In this document: positions 46,817 to 55,807 of the stretch, piece by piece | How positions within the stretch are numbered: position 1 is the stretch's first letter | Layout of the letters: the number at the start of each line of letters is the position of its first letter | Virus record (IMG/VR): IMGVR_UViG_3300023210_000036 | Coordinates: 1 to 60,504 of that record | Length of the DNA: 60,504 nt | Direction: 5' to 3' (one strand) | DNA from: a virus | Made by a program: the position numbers and the translations under genes | Notes under the pieces: generated by a model | The model's database searches: none | What the model was told of the DNA's origin: nothing | The model's input: the letters and a program-made list of their open reading frames with translations, nothing else

Positions 46817-49573
46817 TTATTTGTCCTTAGATTTTTTAGAATCTTTGACATCGTACTTATTTTTGTTCTCTCTGGCAATTTCTAAATCTTTGCTGGCAAC
46901 ATCTCTTGTAGCAGCAATTTTTTCTCGCTCAACTTGGAGTCTTTCTTTTTCCAAAGTTCCTTTCATTGCCATCTCATCACGCTTCATATTAGTCTGTTCT
47001 TGATATCTTGTGGTTTCTCTAATTTCTTTCATAGCATCTTGATAATCAGACACTTTGTTTTCATTTATATCAACCATAGAACCATAACCAGCTGCTCTAA
47101 TTTCTGCAATTGTAATATCATTCTGTCTATCTTTTTCATTTTCAGACATTTCAGCTTGAAGTTTCTGTTGTTCTTCTTGCGCTTTAGCTTGAAGTTGTTG
47201 TTCTTGCATTTGACGTTCTTGCTGCATTTGTTGAGCTCTTTCTTGTTCTACTCTTACTTCTGAGTCTTTTAAGATATCAGTTACTTCAGAAATAGAGTCA
47301 GCTTTAACAATGTTTCCAAGTTCGTATATAGAAGCTCCTGTAGTATTATTAGTTAATGCCATTTGCTTTAACTGTTCTAAAATGGCTCTGTGATTAGTCT
47401 TAGTAGTTGCAAAGACATTAAAATCTCTAAGCAATAGATCAGTCCCATTTATAACAAAATTAACTTTTTGGGCCTCTGTAGAAATATATGATAGTCTAAC
47501 ACTGGGATTAGTACTATTATAGTACTGAGCTAAATCAGTTCTCATTTGATGAACTCTAGGCATTAAGTGATCAGAGTGCTGTACAAAGTATATTTCTGTC
47601 TGAGCATATGATTGCTGCATAGCATTAACTACTCCTGTTGCTGTTTCTGCAGATACTGCACCCCCTAAACGTTGTGGGTTTATACCAATAGAATCAAAAC
47701 ACTGTTGTTTAAAGTGATTTGCTAATGAGATTCTACCCATTAACCTACTAGTCTGCTCCATATTAAGAGTCTGATAGTGATTAAAGTTGGTAGCATTTTC
47801 TGTATTAGTGATAGATGTGTCTAATGGTAGCATCTGAAAATCTTTCATTGCTACATATGCTTTGGCATAATTGTTTTTACCCCAGTCTTCTCCCATTGAG
47901 TGACGTGGTAATGCATTCTGATCAAACATAATTACTGTTCCTAGCTCATCAATAAGGATATCAGCTATCTGGTTATTAACCATATTGTATCCTACTTGAT
48001 ATGCTTTCATTAAATCCACTAAAGATGTAGATCTAGTATTTCTATCTGAAAACACTCTTCCTTCTACAGGAAGTTTACATCCATACAGCGAATTCTCTCC
48101 TTTAAATTGGAAAGGTAGTCTTCCAGGTTTGTCTCTATTAATTCCTAAATAAATAGGATTAACATTATCATCCATGGTAGTTTGCCACATAGCGGGAACA
48201 TTGGGTCCTATTTTAACCCCGCCCCATGTTTCATTAATCCAAATCCAGTCAATGTGCTCACCTTGCAACAATGTATCTTTAGATTTATTTTTAAAGATAG
48301 ATGTATCATAAACAGCTTTCTCTGTTATTTTAAAAGTTTCATCAATTATCTCTTGAGTTACTTCTCCATCAAATTCTATTTTAGTCAAGTGCCCAACTTT
48401 ACGTTGTGTCTTCCAGTAGATTGTTGAAACACGCATTAAATTCCCATCACCCCATTGCTCTAAGTCTTCACTTTGAGAAAGGATCTGTGTTAATATATCC
48501 CCACCTCGTGCAGGATCAGCCATATAGTTGCTTGCATATTGTCTATACGCTAAGCCCGGCATTTCAGTATTCCATGCATGTGATCTAGTTGCATCATAAT
48601 ATGACCCATCATTTTGATAACCATTTACTTGATATTGAGCTGAACGTGCGGGATATATTCTCTGCAATGATGAGAGCTGTCTCTCATCCATTAAATAACC
48701 ATACTTGTCTACCACATCAGATACAGTCATTAAATCTACTTTACCTACATAGTTTGAATCTGCTATATATCTTTGATCTGGGGATTTTTGATAAAATGTC
48801 AAGACAGGATTCCATAACTCTACATCATAATCATCTTCTAACATGCGGAAATGCCAAAACTCTCTATCTGCAATAAGCATATCTCTAAAACCTCTTTCTT
48901 CAAGCTCTTGCATTTTAAATCTCTCCTCATCAACATTTAATTGATGAGTTGCCCATTCCTCTACACTACTTCTGTAAGACTTGCTAAAGTAGTCCTCTAT
49001 TTCAGGAAGGGTTTTTAAATTATCTGGTGATAATTGTTGTTGTGCTTCTTCTGAACCAGGATCCATTCCTGCTTCAATCATTTTTCCAACTAGATTTCTT
49101 TCTGCATCAGCCAATAAAGATTCTTCTATTTCAGATTTTTTTAGTTCAAGCATTTCATTGTATGACTTATCATCAACTGCTCTAAATTGTACTTTGTTAT
49201 ATCTTTTGGTAAACTCCCCGCTTAGTACATTAATGACATTTGGTACAATAGGATAAAATTTAAGTTCTAACGCAGAATCATTTTCTTTTGTTAGAACATC
49301 CATCATTTCTTTATAATCATTATCTTCCTCAACAATATAATCTGACTTATCAATAATACCTTTGGCTAACTTATAATTTTTTAAAAGTCTTCTAGCATTA
49401 GTTCTTAAAAACTCCACACCTTGTAATTCTAACCAATCTAAATTCCATGCCGCCCAATCATCAGTTTTTTCTGAATATGGTAAAAACTGTATAGGTTGAG
49501 TTAAACTAGAATACGTAGGGCCTCCTTCTGCCTTAGCTCCACTTTTTAACTGCATTGCATTTAATACTCTCAT
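46817..49573 (-). CDS. Portal protein, 918 aa
   Basis: crAss-like portal: FYPIVPNVINVLSGEFTKRY (about 106-125), the REFWHFRMLEDDYDVELWNP block (about 237-256) and YQVGYNMVNNQIADILIDEL resemble the family pattern. It forms the dodecameric DNA channel at one capsid vertex. The C-terminal about 150 residues are a long Gln/Glu/Lys coiled coil (QQERQMQEQQLQAKAQEEQQ) and a basic tail, longer than in compact portals; these probably project into the capsid as a barrel or crown. It lies 21 nt after terminase, the normal packaging-gene order. Confidence 0.9.
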   Translation of the reverse strand: MRVLNAMQLKSGAKAEGGPTYSSLTQPIQFLPYSEKTDDWAAWNLDWLELQGVEFLRTNARRLLKNYKLAKGIIDKSDYIVEEDNDYKEMMDVLTKENDSALELKFYPIVPNVINVLSGEFTKRYNKVQFRAVDDKSYNEMLELKKSEIEESLLADAERNLVGKMIEAGMDPGSEEAQQQLSPDNLKTLPEIEDYFSKSYRSSVEEWATHQLNVDEERFKMQELEERGFRDMLIADREFWHFRMLEDDYDVELWNPVLTFYQKSPDQRYIADSNYVGKVDLMTVSDVVDKYGYLMDERQLSSLQRIYPARSAQYQVNGYQNDGSYYDATRSHAWNTEMPGLAYRQYASNYMADPARGGDILTQILSQSEDLEQWGDGNLMRVSTIYWKTQRKVGHLTKIEFDGEVTQEIIDETFKITEKAVYDTSIFKNKSKDTLLQGEHIDWIWINETWGGVKIGPNVPAMWQTTMDDNVNPIYLGINRDKPGRLPFQFKGENSLYGCKLPVEGRVFSDRNTRSTSLVDLMKAYQVGYNMVNNQIADILIDELGTVIMFDQNALPRHSMGEDWGKNNYAKAYVAMKDFQMLPLDTSITNTENATNFNHYQTLNMEQTSRLMGRISLANHFKQQCFDSIGINPQRLGGAVSAETATGVVNAMQQSYAQTEIYFVQHSDHLMPRVHQMRTDLAQYYNSTNPSVRLSYISTEAQKVNFVINGTDLLLRDFNVFATTKTNHRAILEQLKQMALTNNTTGASIYELGNIVKADSISEVTDILKDSEVRVEQERAQQMQQERQMQEQQLQAKAQEEQQKLQAEMSENEKDRQNDITIAEIRAAGYGSMVDINENKVSDYQDAMKEIRETTRYQEQTNMKRDEMAMKGTLEKERLQVEREKIAATRDVASKDLEIARENKNKYDVKDSKKSKDK

Positions 49574-49594
49574 TCCGTATTTATTTAATTGGGT

Positions 49595-51781
49595 CTATTT
49601 ATAATTTTTAAATCCAGACCTTTTGGGTCTATTGCTATTGGGCTTAGATGATCGTCCAATATTTTTAAACGGACTATACTTTAATTTACCAATTTTTTCT
49701 GAATTTACCAAAGATTTAGCCTCTGATTCGCGTCTTTTTGAATAACCCCTATTTGATTGTTGTATTTTTGCAAAAGCAACTAGTGCACCGAATGCAACCA
49801 ACCTATCCACGTTTAGTCCAGGATAGTATGCTAACATTTCCTTTATAAGCATGGGATCCGGGATTCTTTCCACACCTAAAGTTTGTGAAATTACAACACC
49901 ATTAATATCTGTATCTTCATCAATTACTTCTCTTAAAAATTCTATTGCATAAGAAATTAAATGGCTCTTAAAAAGTGTACCTGTATTTTTCCACCCGTAT
50001 TCCTGATAAACAGTTTTATTAGCACCTATATCTTTTAGAAATAAAATCTGTTGTTTAGGAACTAAATACTTTTGTTTTTTTCTTGCTATCATATGCTGAA
50101 TAAATAATGAAATGTTATTCTCCACTATTGTCCATGCATTATACCACTCTATAATTAATTCTAATCTTTCATGTGTTTTATTGATATCATCAAATCTACC
50201 ACACCAAGCGGCCACCACTTTGTCTTTTTCTAGAAATTGCTCAACATCACCAGCTGAGGTAGTTCTAGTTACTTCAGTTGCATTCTTATATACAAAAATG
50301 CTACATAAAGAGTCAGATGTTGTAGTCTTACCTTCTGATACGGGGTCAATGGATGCATAGTATGCTCCAAATCCTGGTGATGGTATGGGTCTTTCCCAGA
50401 CTACTAAAGTTCCTGTTTTATCTATTTGTTTTTTATCTACTGGAAATTTAGATATAGGTAACTTATTAGTTCTTTTAGCTGATATACCTTTCTCATCTCT
50501 ATCTAACTCAATTAGCTCATAAGGATATTCTTTTTCTTCAATTCTTTTCTGTTGTCTAGTTAACACTCCTTGTGGGAATATAGATGCTTTCCTGTATGCA
50601 AAAGCTTCTGCTATATTCATTGGTTTCTGAGAAATTCTTAATTGAAACTGCTCTCCATTTAATTCATTTTTCCATTTATCTCTTTCTTCAATAACTGCTT
50701 TAACTGCTTCTTCCACTAATGAGTTGCCGTATTTGTCAATATAAGGGGGCATAGACCATTGTTCTGGTATAAAGAGTCCTGCCATACCTATAGCACCATC
50801 AGCATCCATCAGGTTTGTTTCTACTGCATATATATCATTTGCTTTAGGATTTAGAATCATTTCCTTTAGTGGGTTACATTGTTGTAAATCTCCCACTGAC
50901 CCCGCAGCTATAAACATACCTGTAGTCATCATTCCAGATGACATAGCTGGGCGTAAATACTCGTATGTGTCTGACATCTTAGGCGCAATACCCGCTTCCT
51001 CATGGAAAAATATTGTGCATGGTCCACCCACACCTGTGGTAGCATTTTTTTCAAATGATCCCCCTTGTATTTTAGACTTTAATCCCCTTGCTGTTTTTCT
51101 ATTACCTACTTTAACTTCAATCTGCTGTTGCCATAACAAAACCTTTTCAGGATTACTAGGTCTATACCATGCGGTGTGCTCATTAAGGAATGTTTTATAT
51201 TCATCCAAAAACTTCCAAGATCCTTTATCATTAATGAAATCTTTTAGGGATGCCCCTATTTTACATATACTACCTTCCTCAAACCAATACATATTTATAA
51301 TCTTTCCCATATGAAAATATGAGGAAGCTATCTGACGTTTTTTTAGTATTGCAGCATGTTTGTTATTTAACTCCGCCAATAATTCATATAAAGCCATATG
51401 ATACTGAGCATCTCTTACTTTTGCAAAACCATATTTTTTTTCTTCCTTATCAAAGATTGGTAAAAAGTTTAACCACATATAATAATCTCTAGTTAGGAAA
51501 AAACTTTTTCCTCCGCCTTTATATATTACACCTTCTCTGCATTTATTTTTTTGGTCTTCCCAGTAGCTAGTAAAGTCTTTAGACCTAAATGGTTTATTAC
51601 AATAGTATCCTTGTTTATTAAAATTTATGGCCTCTATATTAAATTTAAAAGACATATCATTAAGGCCATAGAGTCCAGGTTCACTAAATATACTTAATAT
51701 ATATTCAATAAATGCAGGTTCATCTATAAACTCTGTAGTTCCCCATTCACCATTATGATATGTAGGTACAATTTTATACAT
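49595..51781 (-). CDS. terL: Terminase large subunit, 728 aa
   Basis: DNA-packaging ATPase/nuclease. ATPase motifs: deviant Walker A KKRQIASSYFHMGK (147-160, no canonical GKT/S but with R149-Q150 as in T4-like terminases), Walker B CTIFFHEEAG with E261/E262, and coupling motif AAGSVGD (292-298). Nuclease: D479 (YYASIDP), E554 (IVENN) and D659 (NVDRLVAFGAL), the RNase H-type acidic triad. The C-terminus is basic (KPNSNRPKRSGFKNYK), suitable for portal or DNA contact. Length is typical of crAss-like TerL. It overlaps the GroES gene by 8 nt. No small terminase is recognised with certainty; the 172-residue protein upstream is a candidate by position. Confidence 0.95.
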   Translation of the reverse strand: MYKIVPTYHNGEWGTTEFIDEPAFIEYILSIFSEPGLYGLNDMSFKFNIEAINFNKQGYYCNKPFRSKDFTSYWEDQKNKCREGVIYKGGGKSFFLTRDYYMWLNFLPIFDKEEKKYGFAKVRDAQYHMALYELLAELNNKHAAILKKRQIASSYFHMGKIINMYWFEEGSICKIGASLKDFINDKGSWKFLDEYKTFLNEHTAWYRPSNPEKVLLWQQQIEVKVGNRKTARGLKSKIQGGSFEKNATTGVGGPCTIFFHEEAGIAPKMSDTYEYLRPAMSSGMMTTGMFIAAGSVGDLQQCNPLKEMILNPKANDIYAVETNLMDADGAIGMAGLFIPEQWSMPPYIDKYGNSLVEEAVKAVIEERDKWKNELNGEQFQLRISQKPMNIAEAFAYRKASIFPQGVLTRQQKRIEEKEYPYELIELDRDEKGISAKRTNKLPISKFPVDKKQIDKTGTLVVWERPIPSPGFGAYYASIDPVSEGKTTTSDSLCSIFVYKNATEVTRTTSAGDVEQFLEKDKVVAAWCGRFDDINKTHERLELIIEWYNAWTIVENNISLFIQHMIARKKQKYLVPKQQILFLKDIGANKTVYQEYGWKNTGTLFKSHLISYAIEFLREVIDEDTDINGVVISQTLGVERIPDPMLIKEMLAYYPGLNVDRLVAFGALVAFAKIQQSNRGYSKRRESEAKSLVNSEKIGKLKYSPFKNIGRSSKPNSNRPKRSGFKNYK

Positions 51782-52049
51782 CTACTAGAATTGCAAATAC
51801 ATCTCCCTCCTGGATAAGTAAATGATCTTCTCCATCATGTTGCATTGTGGTTGGTAGGCAGTGCTCTGTGTATTGTACAACATCACCCACTTTAATTTCT
51901 TCAACAGATTTACCTATTCCTACAACAGTACCTTTATATTCTTTCTTCTGTGCTATTTCCGGTAGATACAAACCCGAATCTGTTTTAGTTTTAGCTTTTT
52001 TCTGTTTGATCAGTAATTTTTTTCCCACTGGTATTACTTGTTGTTTCAT
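51774..52049 (-). CDS. groES: GroES-type co-chaperonin, 91 aa
   Basis: Full-length cpn10 fold pattern: VIPVGKKLLIKQ at the start, mobile loop (about 17-34, KAKTKTDSGLYLPEIAQ with the LYLP hydrophobic tip that binds GroEL), EYKGTVVGIGK, IKVGDVVQYTEHC and a final EDHLLIQEGDVFAILV. It would cap the host GroEL to fold phage proteins, as T4 gp31 does for its capsid protein. No phage GroEL is seen here. It overlaps terL by 8 nt and overlaps an upstream small ORF, so it is made together with packaging proteins. The tyrosine in the loop departs from the usual bacterial GI[VM]LP and may change GroEL affinity. Confidence 0.92.
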   Translation of the reverse strand: MKQQVIPVGKKLLIKQKKAKTKTDSGLYLPEIAQKKEYKGTVVGIGKSVEEIKVGDVVQYTEHCLPTTMQHDGEDHLLIQEGDVFAILVDV

Positions 52050-52131
52050 CTTTTTTTGGTTTTATTTTGTTTAAAAATACTGGTTCATCCCAATAGCAAA
52101 AATGCCAGGAATCTTTTTTATTATTACTCAT
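51991..52131 (-). CDS. Small overlapping protein, 46 aa
   Basis: ATG at 52131 overlaps the stop of the 172-residue gene (TAATG); stop at 51991, overlapping the first 59 nt of groES in another frame. The N-terminal part MSNNKKDSWHFCYWDEPVFL is rich in Trp, Cys, Tyr and Phe, unlike random AT-rich translation, and the rest is Lys/Thr-rich. It fills an otherwise empty 81-nt gap. A small regulatory or structural peptide is possible; function unknown. Confidence 0.5.
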   Translation of the reverse strand: MSNNKKDSWHFCYWDEPVFLNKIKPKKDETTSNTSGKKITDQTEKS

Positions 52132-52649
52132 TATAATTGATCATAAGCTAGACCGGCTCCTCCGCGTACAGAACTTTCTTGTTCTTGTTTCATATCTGTA
52201 AATGCTCCTTTGTAAGAAGATCTAATTTGTTCAAACTTAGCTGCTGCGTTGACCATGGCATTTATATTACCATCTCTACCATGTTCTATTGCAGTAACTT
52301 CCATATACTTGGCTAGTCTATCAAGCATTGATTTGATTCCTACATATGCTCTGTACGTGGGTGTTTCATACATCTTTTTACACATGTCCAATGCATATCT
52401 TATTTTTCCATCCTCTGGTGAATCCTCTAGACCCACTTCTTCTATGATGATGTCTTCTTTTTCATGTTCGGGTAAATTAAAGAAGGGATTTAAGTCTGGG
52501 TTGGGGCAACTCATATAAAATATATACTGATATACCTGCATGTATGAGTCTGGGTACTTGGTCATTATCACTTTTAAAAAAGGTAGGGTATAACAGTGTT
52601 CTGTTACTACAACTTTGCTATTCTGTATATCAAATAATCTTACTATCAT
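52131..52649 (-). CDS. Conserved phage protein beside terminase, 172 aa
   Basis: Helical protein with a pattern I know from genes near TerL in Bacteroidota phages: SCPNPDLNPFFNLPEHEKED, then KIRYALDMCKKMYETPTYRA, GIKSMLDRLAKYMEV, HGRDGNINAM, and a final SVRGGAGLAYDQL. No nucleotide-binding or catalytic motif is seen. Position immediately upstream of groES-terL makes a small-terminase-like DNA-recognition role possible, but no helix-turn-helix is evident, so this is only a suggestion. Confidence 0.65.
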   Translation of the reverse strand: MIVRLFDIQNSKVVVTEHCYTLPFLKVIMTKYPDSYMQVYQYIFYMSCPNPDLNPFFNLPEHEKEDIIIEEVGLEDSPEDGKIRYALDMCKKMYETPTYRAYVGIKSMLDRLAKYMEVTAIEHGRDGNINAMVNAAAKFEQIRSSYKGAFTDMKQEQESSVRGGAGLAYDQL

Positions 52650-52652
52650 GGT

Positions 52653-52934
52653 TTATGGATTAGCTGTTATGTATCCTTTTATTGTTGCATATGAATCTGT
52701 TACTATAATCGGTTGAACAACTCCAAGATTTGCAATATAAACTTGTACAACACCATCTAAAATTTTCTGACCTGACGGATCCCAAAAATAACCAACACCC
52801 ACTATTGATGTTTGATTAATACTAATAGAGCTTGAGGAATCAGGAATTACATAAGCTCCGGGTATTATTCCAGTAGTGGGCACCGGGTTTTCTGCTGTTA
52901 CTTGTACTTGTGTTAAATCTACTACTGTTGCCAT
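52653..52934 (-). CDS. Small beta-rich protein, 93 aa
   Basis: Starts MATVVDLTQVQVTAENPVPT and continues with short beta strands (SISINQTSIVGVGYFWDPSG; VVQVYIANLGVVQPIIVTDS). No Cys, no charged clusters, no membrane segment. It shares its first base with the stop of the nuclease gene (TAATG). It looks like a small virion or fibre-adapter domain rather than an enzyme; I do not recognise it. Confidence 0.5.
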   Translation of the reverse strand: MATVVDLTQVQVTAENPVPTTGIIPGAYVIPDSSSSISINQTSIVGVGYFWDPSGQKILDGVVQVYIANLGVVQPIIVTDSYATIKGYITANP

Positions 52935-53746
52935 TATTGTTTATCTTTAAGCCACATTATTAGAGATGTTACTTCATCTTTTAAATATGGTAGTTCATAT
53001 ATTTTTACTTCATCTAAAACAGGTTCACCATTTATACTTTCATTGATAGGATATCCATTTGAGTCTTCACCCACTTGTACAAATTTAACGTGTTGAATTG
53101 TCAACTTACCAATTTTTAATTTGGGGTTGTGCTTCTTAATAATATACGCATAAATGCTGAGCTGTAGGTTATAATGATTAATGTTACAATCATCTAAATT
53201 ATTAACTGGCTTATATAGCTTATTAGTAATACCTTCCCAATTAGTATATCCCTTCTCTTTGATCTCTTTATTTGTTTTATAATCATGGATATTAATATGT
53301 CCATCAACTACCTCAACCAGATCTGCTTGACCACATAATTTTGCAGATTTTAAATATACCATATGTTCTGGGTACACCCCTTCCTTAAGCTTTTGTTCAG
53401 GTGCTAATTTAAGTCCGTCTTCAGTAATTAAAGGTTTAATAATAGGCACCTCAGTCCCATTGCGCCCAATAGTTGTAAAGTTTAACATATCCGCCTCTCT
53501 TTGGTTATGATACCAATTACCTAATTTAATTGCTCTCTGTGTCTCATTATCCCAAGCAGACAATATTTCCTTCTCAGTCATATTATACCACTTAGATCTT
53601 TTATTCTTTGAGGATTTTTTAGCTTGTCCCTCCCTATCAAATTTAGGTTTAAACATTCCTATAAAAGATGTTACACTGGTCCAATCTATTTTGTCTTGGT
53701 CATTACTTTCATAAATATGACCTTTTTCTTTAAATACTATTGCCAT
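52934..53746 (-). CDS. PD-(D/E)XK nuclease, RecB/Cas4-like, 270 aa
   Basis: Motifs in order: GNWYH with H80, PEHMVY with E127, GQADLVE with D142, the core D155-Y-K157 (IHDYKTNKE) and the RecB-type QLxxY (Q195, LQLSIYAY). This is the complete metal-dependent nuclease set (H-E-D-DxK-Q). It likely processes phage DNA in recombination or packaging, or degrades host DNA. No helicase domain or FeS cysteine cluster is present, so it is not a full Cas4 or AddB. The cluster with IHF-like and Zn-ribbon genes near terL is typical of crAss-like phages. Confidence 0.88.
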   Translation of the reverse strand: MAIVFKEKGHIYESNDQDKIDWTSVTSFIGMFKPKFDREGQAKKSSKNKRSKWYNMTEKEILSAWDNETQRAIKLGNWYHNQREADMLNFTTIGRNGTEVPIIKPLITEDGLKLAPEQKLKEGVYPEHMVYLKSAKLCGQADLVEVVDGHINIHDYKTNKEIKEKGYTNWEGITNKLYKPVNNLDDCNINHYNLQLSIYAYIIKKHNPKLKIGKLTIQHVKFVQVGEDSNGYPINESINGEPVLDEVKIYELPYLKDEVTSLIMWLKDKQ

Positions 53747-53747
53747 C

Positions 53748-53843
53748 TTAGTAGGTTAGTGTAGTATACCAATATCCATTTTGTTGGTTAGTGATTGTAC
53801 TACTAGTTACTCCGTTATATATGTAATTAATTTGAATGTCCAT
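53748..53843 (-). CDS. Tiny protein, 31 aa
   Basis: ATG at 53843 lies inside the end of the Zn-ribbon gene; stop at 53748, 1 nt before the nuclease ATG at 53746. The product MDIQINYIYNGVTSSTITNQ ends with an aromatic cluster (GYWYTTLTY). It exactly fills the gap between two genes with overlapping or adjacent starts, consistent with coupling. No function known. Confidence 0.45.
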   Translation of the reverse strand: MDIQINYIYNGVTSSTITNQQNGYWYTTLTY

Positions 53844-54162
53844 TGTTTTCTATTTGTTTATTAATTAATTCTTCTGTTTCTTCAGATACTAATGAATGCC
53901 AATATCCTTTGGGGCATTCCGAAGATAGTGATCTCATTTTAAATGCCAAACTGCAACCACAATCAGAGCAACATGGTTGAGTACCGGGGGCTAAGCAGTC
54001 ATCACCTTTAGCATCAAATAAGCTACAGTTTATACATACTTTCCATCTATCTGTCACCACTGCTTCTATATGCTCTTTTTTAAAAATATTATTTTTTATT
54101 CCTTCAGCTATTTGGTCTAAATTTCTAAAGACATCTAGATATTTTTTTAAAGGTTTAATCAT
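53827..54162 (-). CDS. Zn-ribbon protein, 111 aa
   Basis: The core RWKVCINCSLFDAKGDDC, GTQPCCSDCGCSLAFK and SSECPKGYW provides eight cysteines in paired CxxC-type knuckles, so two zinc sites are likely. N- and C-terminal parts are short charged helices. I know this protein from the crAss-like gene set near the terminase. It may bind nucleic acid or act as a transcription cofactor. It overlaps the IHF-like gene by 8 nt. Confidence 0.75.
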   Translation of the reverse strand: MIKPLKKYLDVFRNLDQIAEGIKNNIFKKEHIEAVVTDRWKVCINCSLFDAKGDDCLAPGTQPCCSDCGCSLAFKMRSLSSECPKGYWHSLVSEETEELINKQIENNGHSN

Positions 54163-54517
54163 TTTTTTTACTTTTAAAATCTTTCTTTAATTTTATGTTT
54201 TCTTCAAGTTGACTAAGAGCACGGGTCATTTGTTCTATATTCTCAGTTATGTTCTCACTTTTAGCATAACCATTGTATGTTCGTTTAGCAATATTACCCA
54301 ACATACTTTTATTTTTTTTTATCGCTGCTTCTAACCTGCCTTTTCTTAATTCAAAAGTACCTAGCCCGTCCACATAAATTCTTGGATAATTAAGTTGAGA
54401 TAATTTTTTTCTTAATTTTGTATAATAAAAATCTATGAAGTCATCTACTACTTGAGGATGAACACCCACTTCTTCGGCTATCCCTCTATTAAATTCTTTA
54501 TGCTTCTTGGGATTCAC
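54155..54517 (-). CDS. IHF/HU-like DNA-bending protein, 120 aa
   Basis: HU/IHF-type pattern: an N-terminal helix pair (NRGIAEEVGVHPQVVDDFID; FYYTKLRKKLSQLNYPRIYV) then the conserved DGLGTFELRKGRLEAAIKK, which corresponds to the beta-saddle entry (GFGTFE in HU). The beta-arm is unusually short and the C-terminal 45 residues are a charged helix instead. crAss-like phages encode one or two such proteins near TerL; only one is seen here. It overlaps the winged-helix gene by 20 nt. A role in DNA packaging or replication architecture is inferred. Confidence 0.82.
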   Translation of the reverse strand: MNPKKHKEFNRGIAEEVGVHPQVVDDFIDFYYTKLRKKLSQLNYPRIYVDGLGTFELRKGRLEAAIKKNKSMLGNIAKRTYNGYAKSENITENIEQMTRALSQLEENIKLKKDFKSKKND

Positions 54518-54869
54518 TGCCTAATATTTTATAGTCCAATAGCACTAATCCTTCTTTTTGCACATTTATATTTTTATTTAAAATTATAGTTTTTTTATTA
54601 GTACCTTTTTTTATTACTAAGTTTTTTTTCTCTGCTTTTGAAATAGCATTCCTAGCTGACTGTGCACTTTTAAAAATGTTTAGTTCTGTTAGTAGAACAC
54701 AAAATTTAGATATTTCCATTTTAGGATTTCTAGCCAATGTAGCTAAAAACTCTAAATCAGAACTGCTTATTACTATACGCTCAAAAAAACAAAAAGTTAG
54801 TATCTGATATTTGATACTATTATTTATATTAACTTTTAATTTTAAATCTACTTTATTTACTATTGCCAT
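54498..54869 (-). CDS. Winged-helix DNA-binding protein, 123 aa
   Basis: Residues about 35-95 fit a winged helix: SSSDLEFLATLARNP, ISKFCVLLTELNIFKSAQSA (recognition-helix candidate), RNAISKAEKKNLVIKKG and the beta wing NKKTIILN. I know a closely similar conserved protein from crAss-like phages at this site. It overlaps the IHF-like gene, and lies 2 nt after the amidase stop. A transcription or packaging regulator is plausible. The fold is inferred from pattern. Confidence 0.65.
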   Translation of the reverse strand: MAIVNKVDLKLKVNINNSIKYQILTFCFFERIVISSSDLEFLATLARNPKMEISKFCVLLTELNIFKSAQSARNAISKAEKKNLVIKKGTNKKTIILNKNINVQKEGLVLLDYKILGSESQEA

Positions 54870-54871
54870 AT

Positions 54872-55807
54872 TTATAAGCTTAATATCATATCAACAAGAT
54901 CAGGGTCAGGGTAACAATCTGATTTATCATTTCTTACATTGGTATGTGTTAGTAATCCTTTTATATTTCCTTGACTTGCATCCATTTGAAAACCGAATCC
55001 TTTAACCGGTCCGTATTTTTGAATAAATTGCTTTAACCCAAGTCTAATATCTATACCGTCTCTTTCACCTACATATCTAAGCCACTTTTCAGTTTCTTTT
55101 ATTTGCTTTTCAGAATATCTGTGGAACTTTAAGTGACCTTTAAAGTGTTCTTTTAATTCAATTACTTCTGCGGGAGTAACAGTAGTACCCACATAAGTTT
55201 TATTGTCATCATCTAGATAACCCATAGCACATATCTCTAAACCAACAGAGTGTCTGTTCATCCATCCAGAATGAGTGCGACCCAAGTGCCATGCCTGACA
55301 CCCTTCTGGGAATGCTTGCACCATTACCCCATCATATTTATCGTCTCCTGTTCTATGATTTCTCCCACCTAATACAAATTCAGTGGCAATTCTTCCTCTA
55401 TTATCCCTTCCCCAATGATCAACAGTTCTGTATGGGTTATTATTTCCTGCCGTATGATGTAAGAAAACATACTCATTTTTTATAGGGCCTTCAAGGTATT
55501 GACCTTTAGGTAGATAGTGTTTATGAATCAATTGATTAAAACCAGTATTATAATATTGATTAAATACATCTGTGTCTTCATCAATTGCCTCTAAGTCTAT
55601 CTTAGTTGTATTAAATAGTAAAGCCCACATTTCACTATCTACCATACCCGTTACAGTTAAATCATTAGATAATTGATATCTTATAACTGCTTTTTCTGTT
55701 AATGGTCCAAAAGCACCATCAGGTTTTAATCCTAATTTATCTTGAAGATGTTTTACATTAGGGGTTCTGTCTCCTTTTTTAATTAACATAATTTTAAAGT
55801 TAGTCAA
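54872..55807 (-). CDS. Endolysin: N-acetylmuramoyl-L-alanine amidase with PG-binding domain, 311 aa
   Basis: Residues 9-65 are a peptidoglycan-binding type 1 domain (NVKHLQDKLGLKPDGAFGPL; DGxxGxxT turn). Residues 110-300 are an Amidase_2 domain: Zn ligands H117 (FLHHTA), H288 (LLTHTN) and C298 or D300 (KSDCYPDPD), with E191 (VGLEICA) as a catalytic acid candidate. It cuts the bond between MurNAc and L-Ala of the stem peptide. There is no signal peptide, so export for lysis would need a holin; none is recognised here. It overlaps the 101-residue gene by 8 nt. The gene opens the nucleic-acid/packaging cluster, typical for crAss-like phages. Confidence 0.92.
   Translation of the reverse strand: MTNFKIMLIKKGDRTPNVKHLQDKLGLKPDGAFGPLTEKAVIRYQLSNDLTVTGMVDSEMWALLFNTTKIDLEAIDEDTDVFNQYYNTGFNQLIHKHYLPKGQYLEGPIKNEYVFLHHTAGNNNPYRTVDHWGRDNRGRIATEFVLGGRNHRTGDDKYDGVMVQAFPEGCQAWHLGRTHSGWMNRHSVGLEICAMGYLDDDNKTYVGTTVTPAEVIELKEHFKGHLKFHRYSEKQIKETEKWLRYVGERDGIDIRLGLKQFIQKYGPVKGFGFQMDASQGNIKGLLTHTNVRNDKSDCYPDPDLVDMILSL

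Noticed and set aside
46934-47263. Plus-strand ORF of 109 codons, very hydrophobic
   Set aside because: It lies opposite the Gln/Glu/Lys coiled coil of the portal gene, whose antisense reads as Phe/Leu/Ser. No start context.
52131-52649. Firm call as small terminase subunit
   Set aside because: Position fits, but no helix-turn-helix or other terminase signature can be seen, so only a weak suggestion is made.
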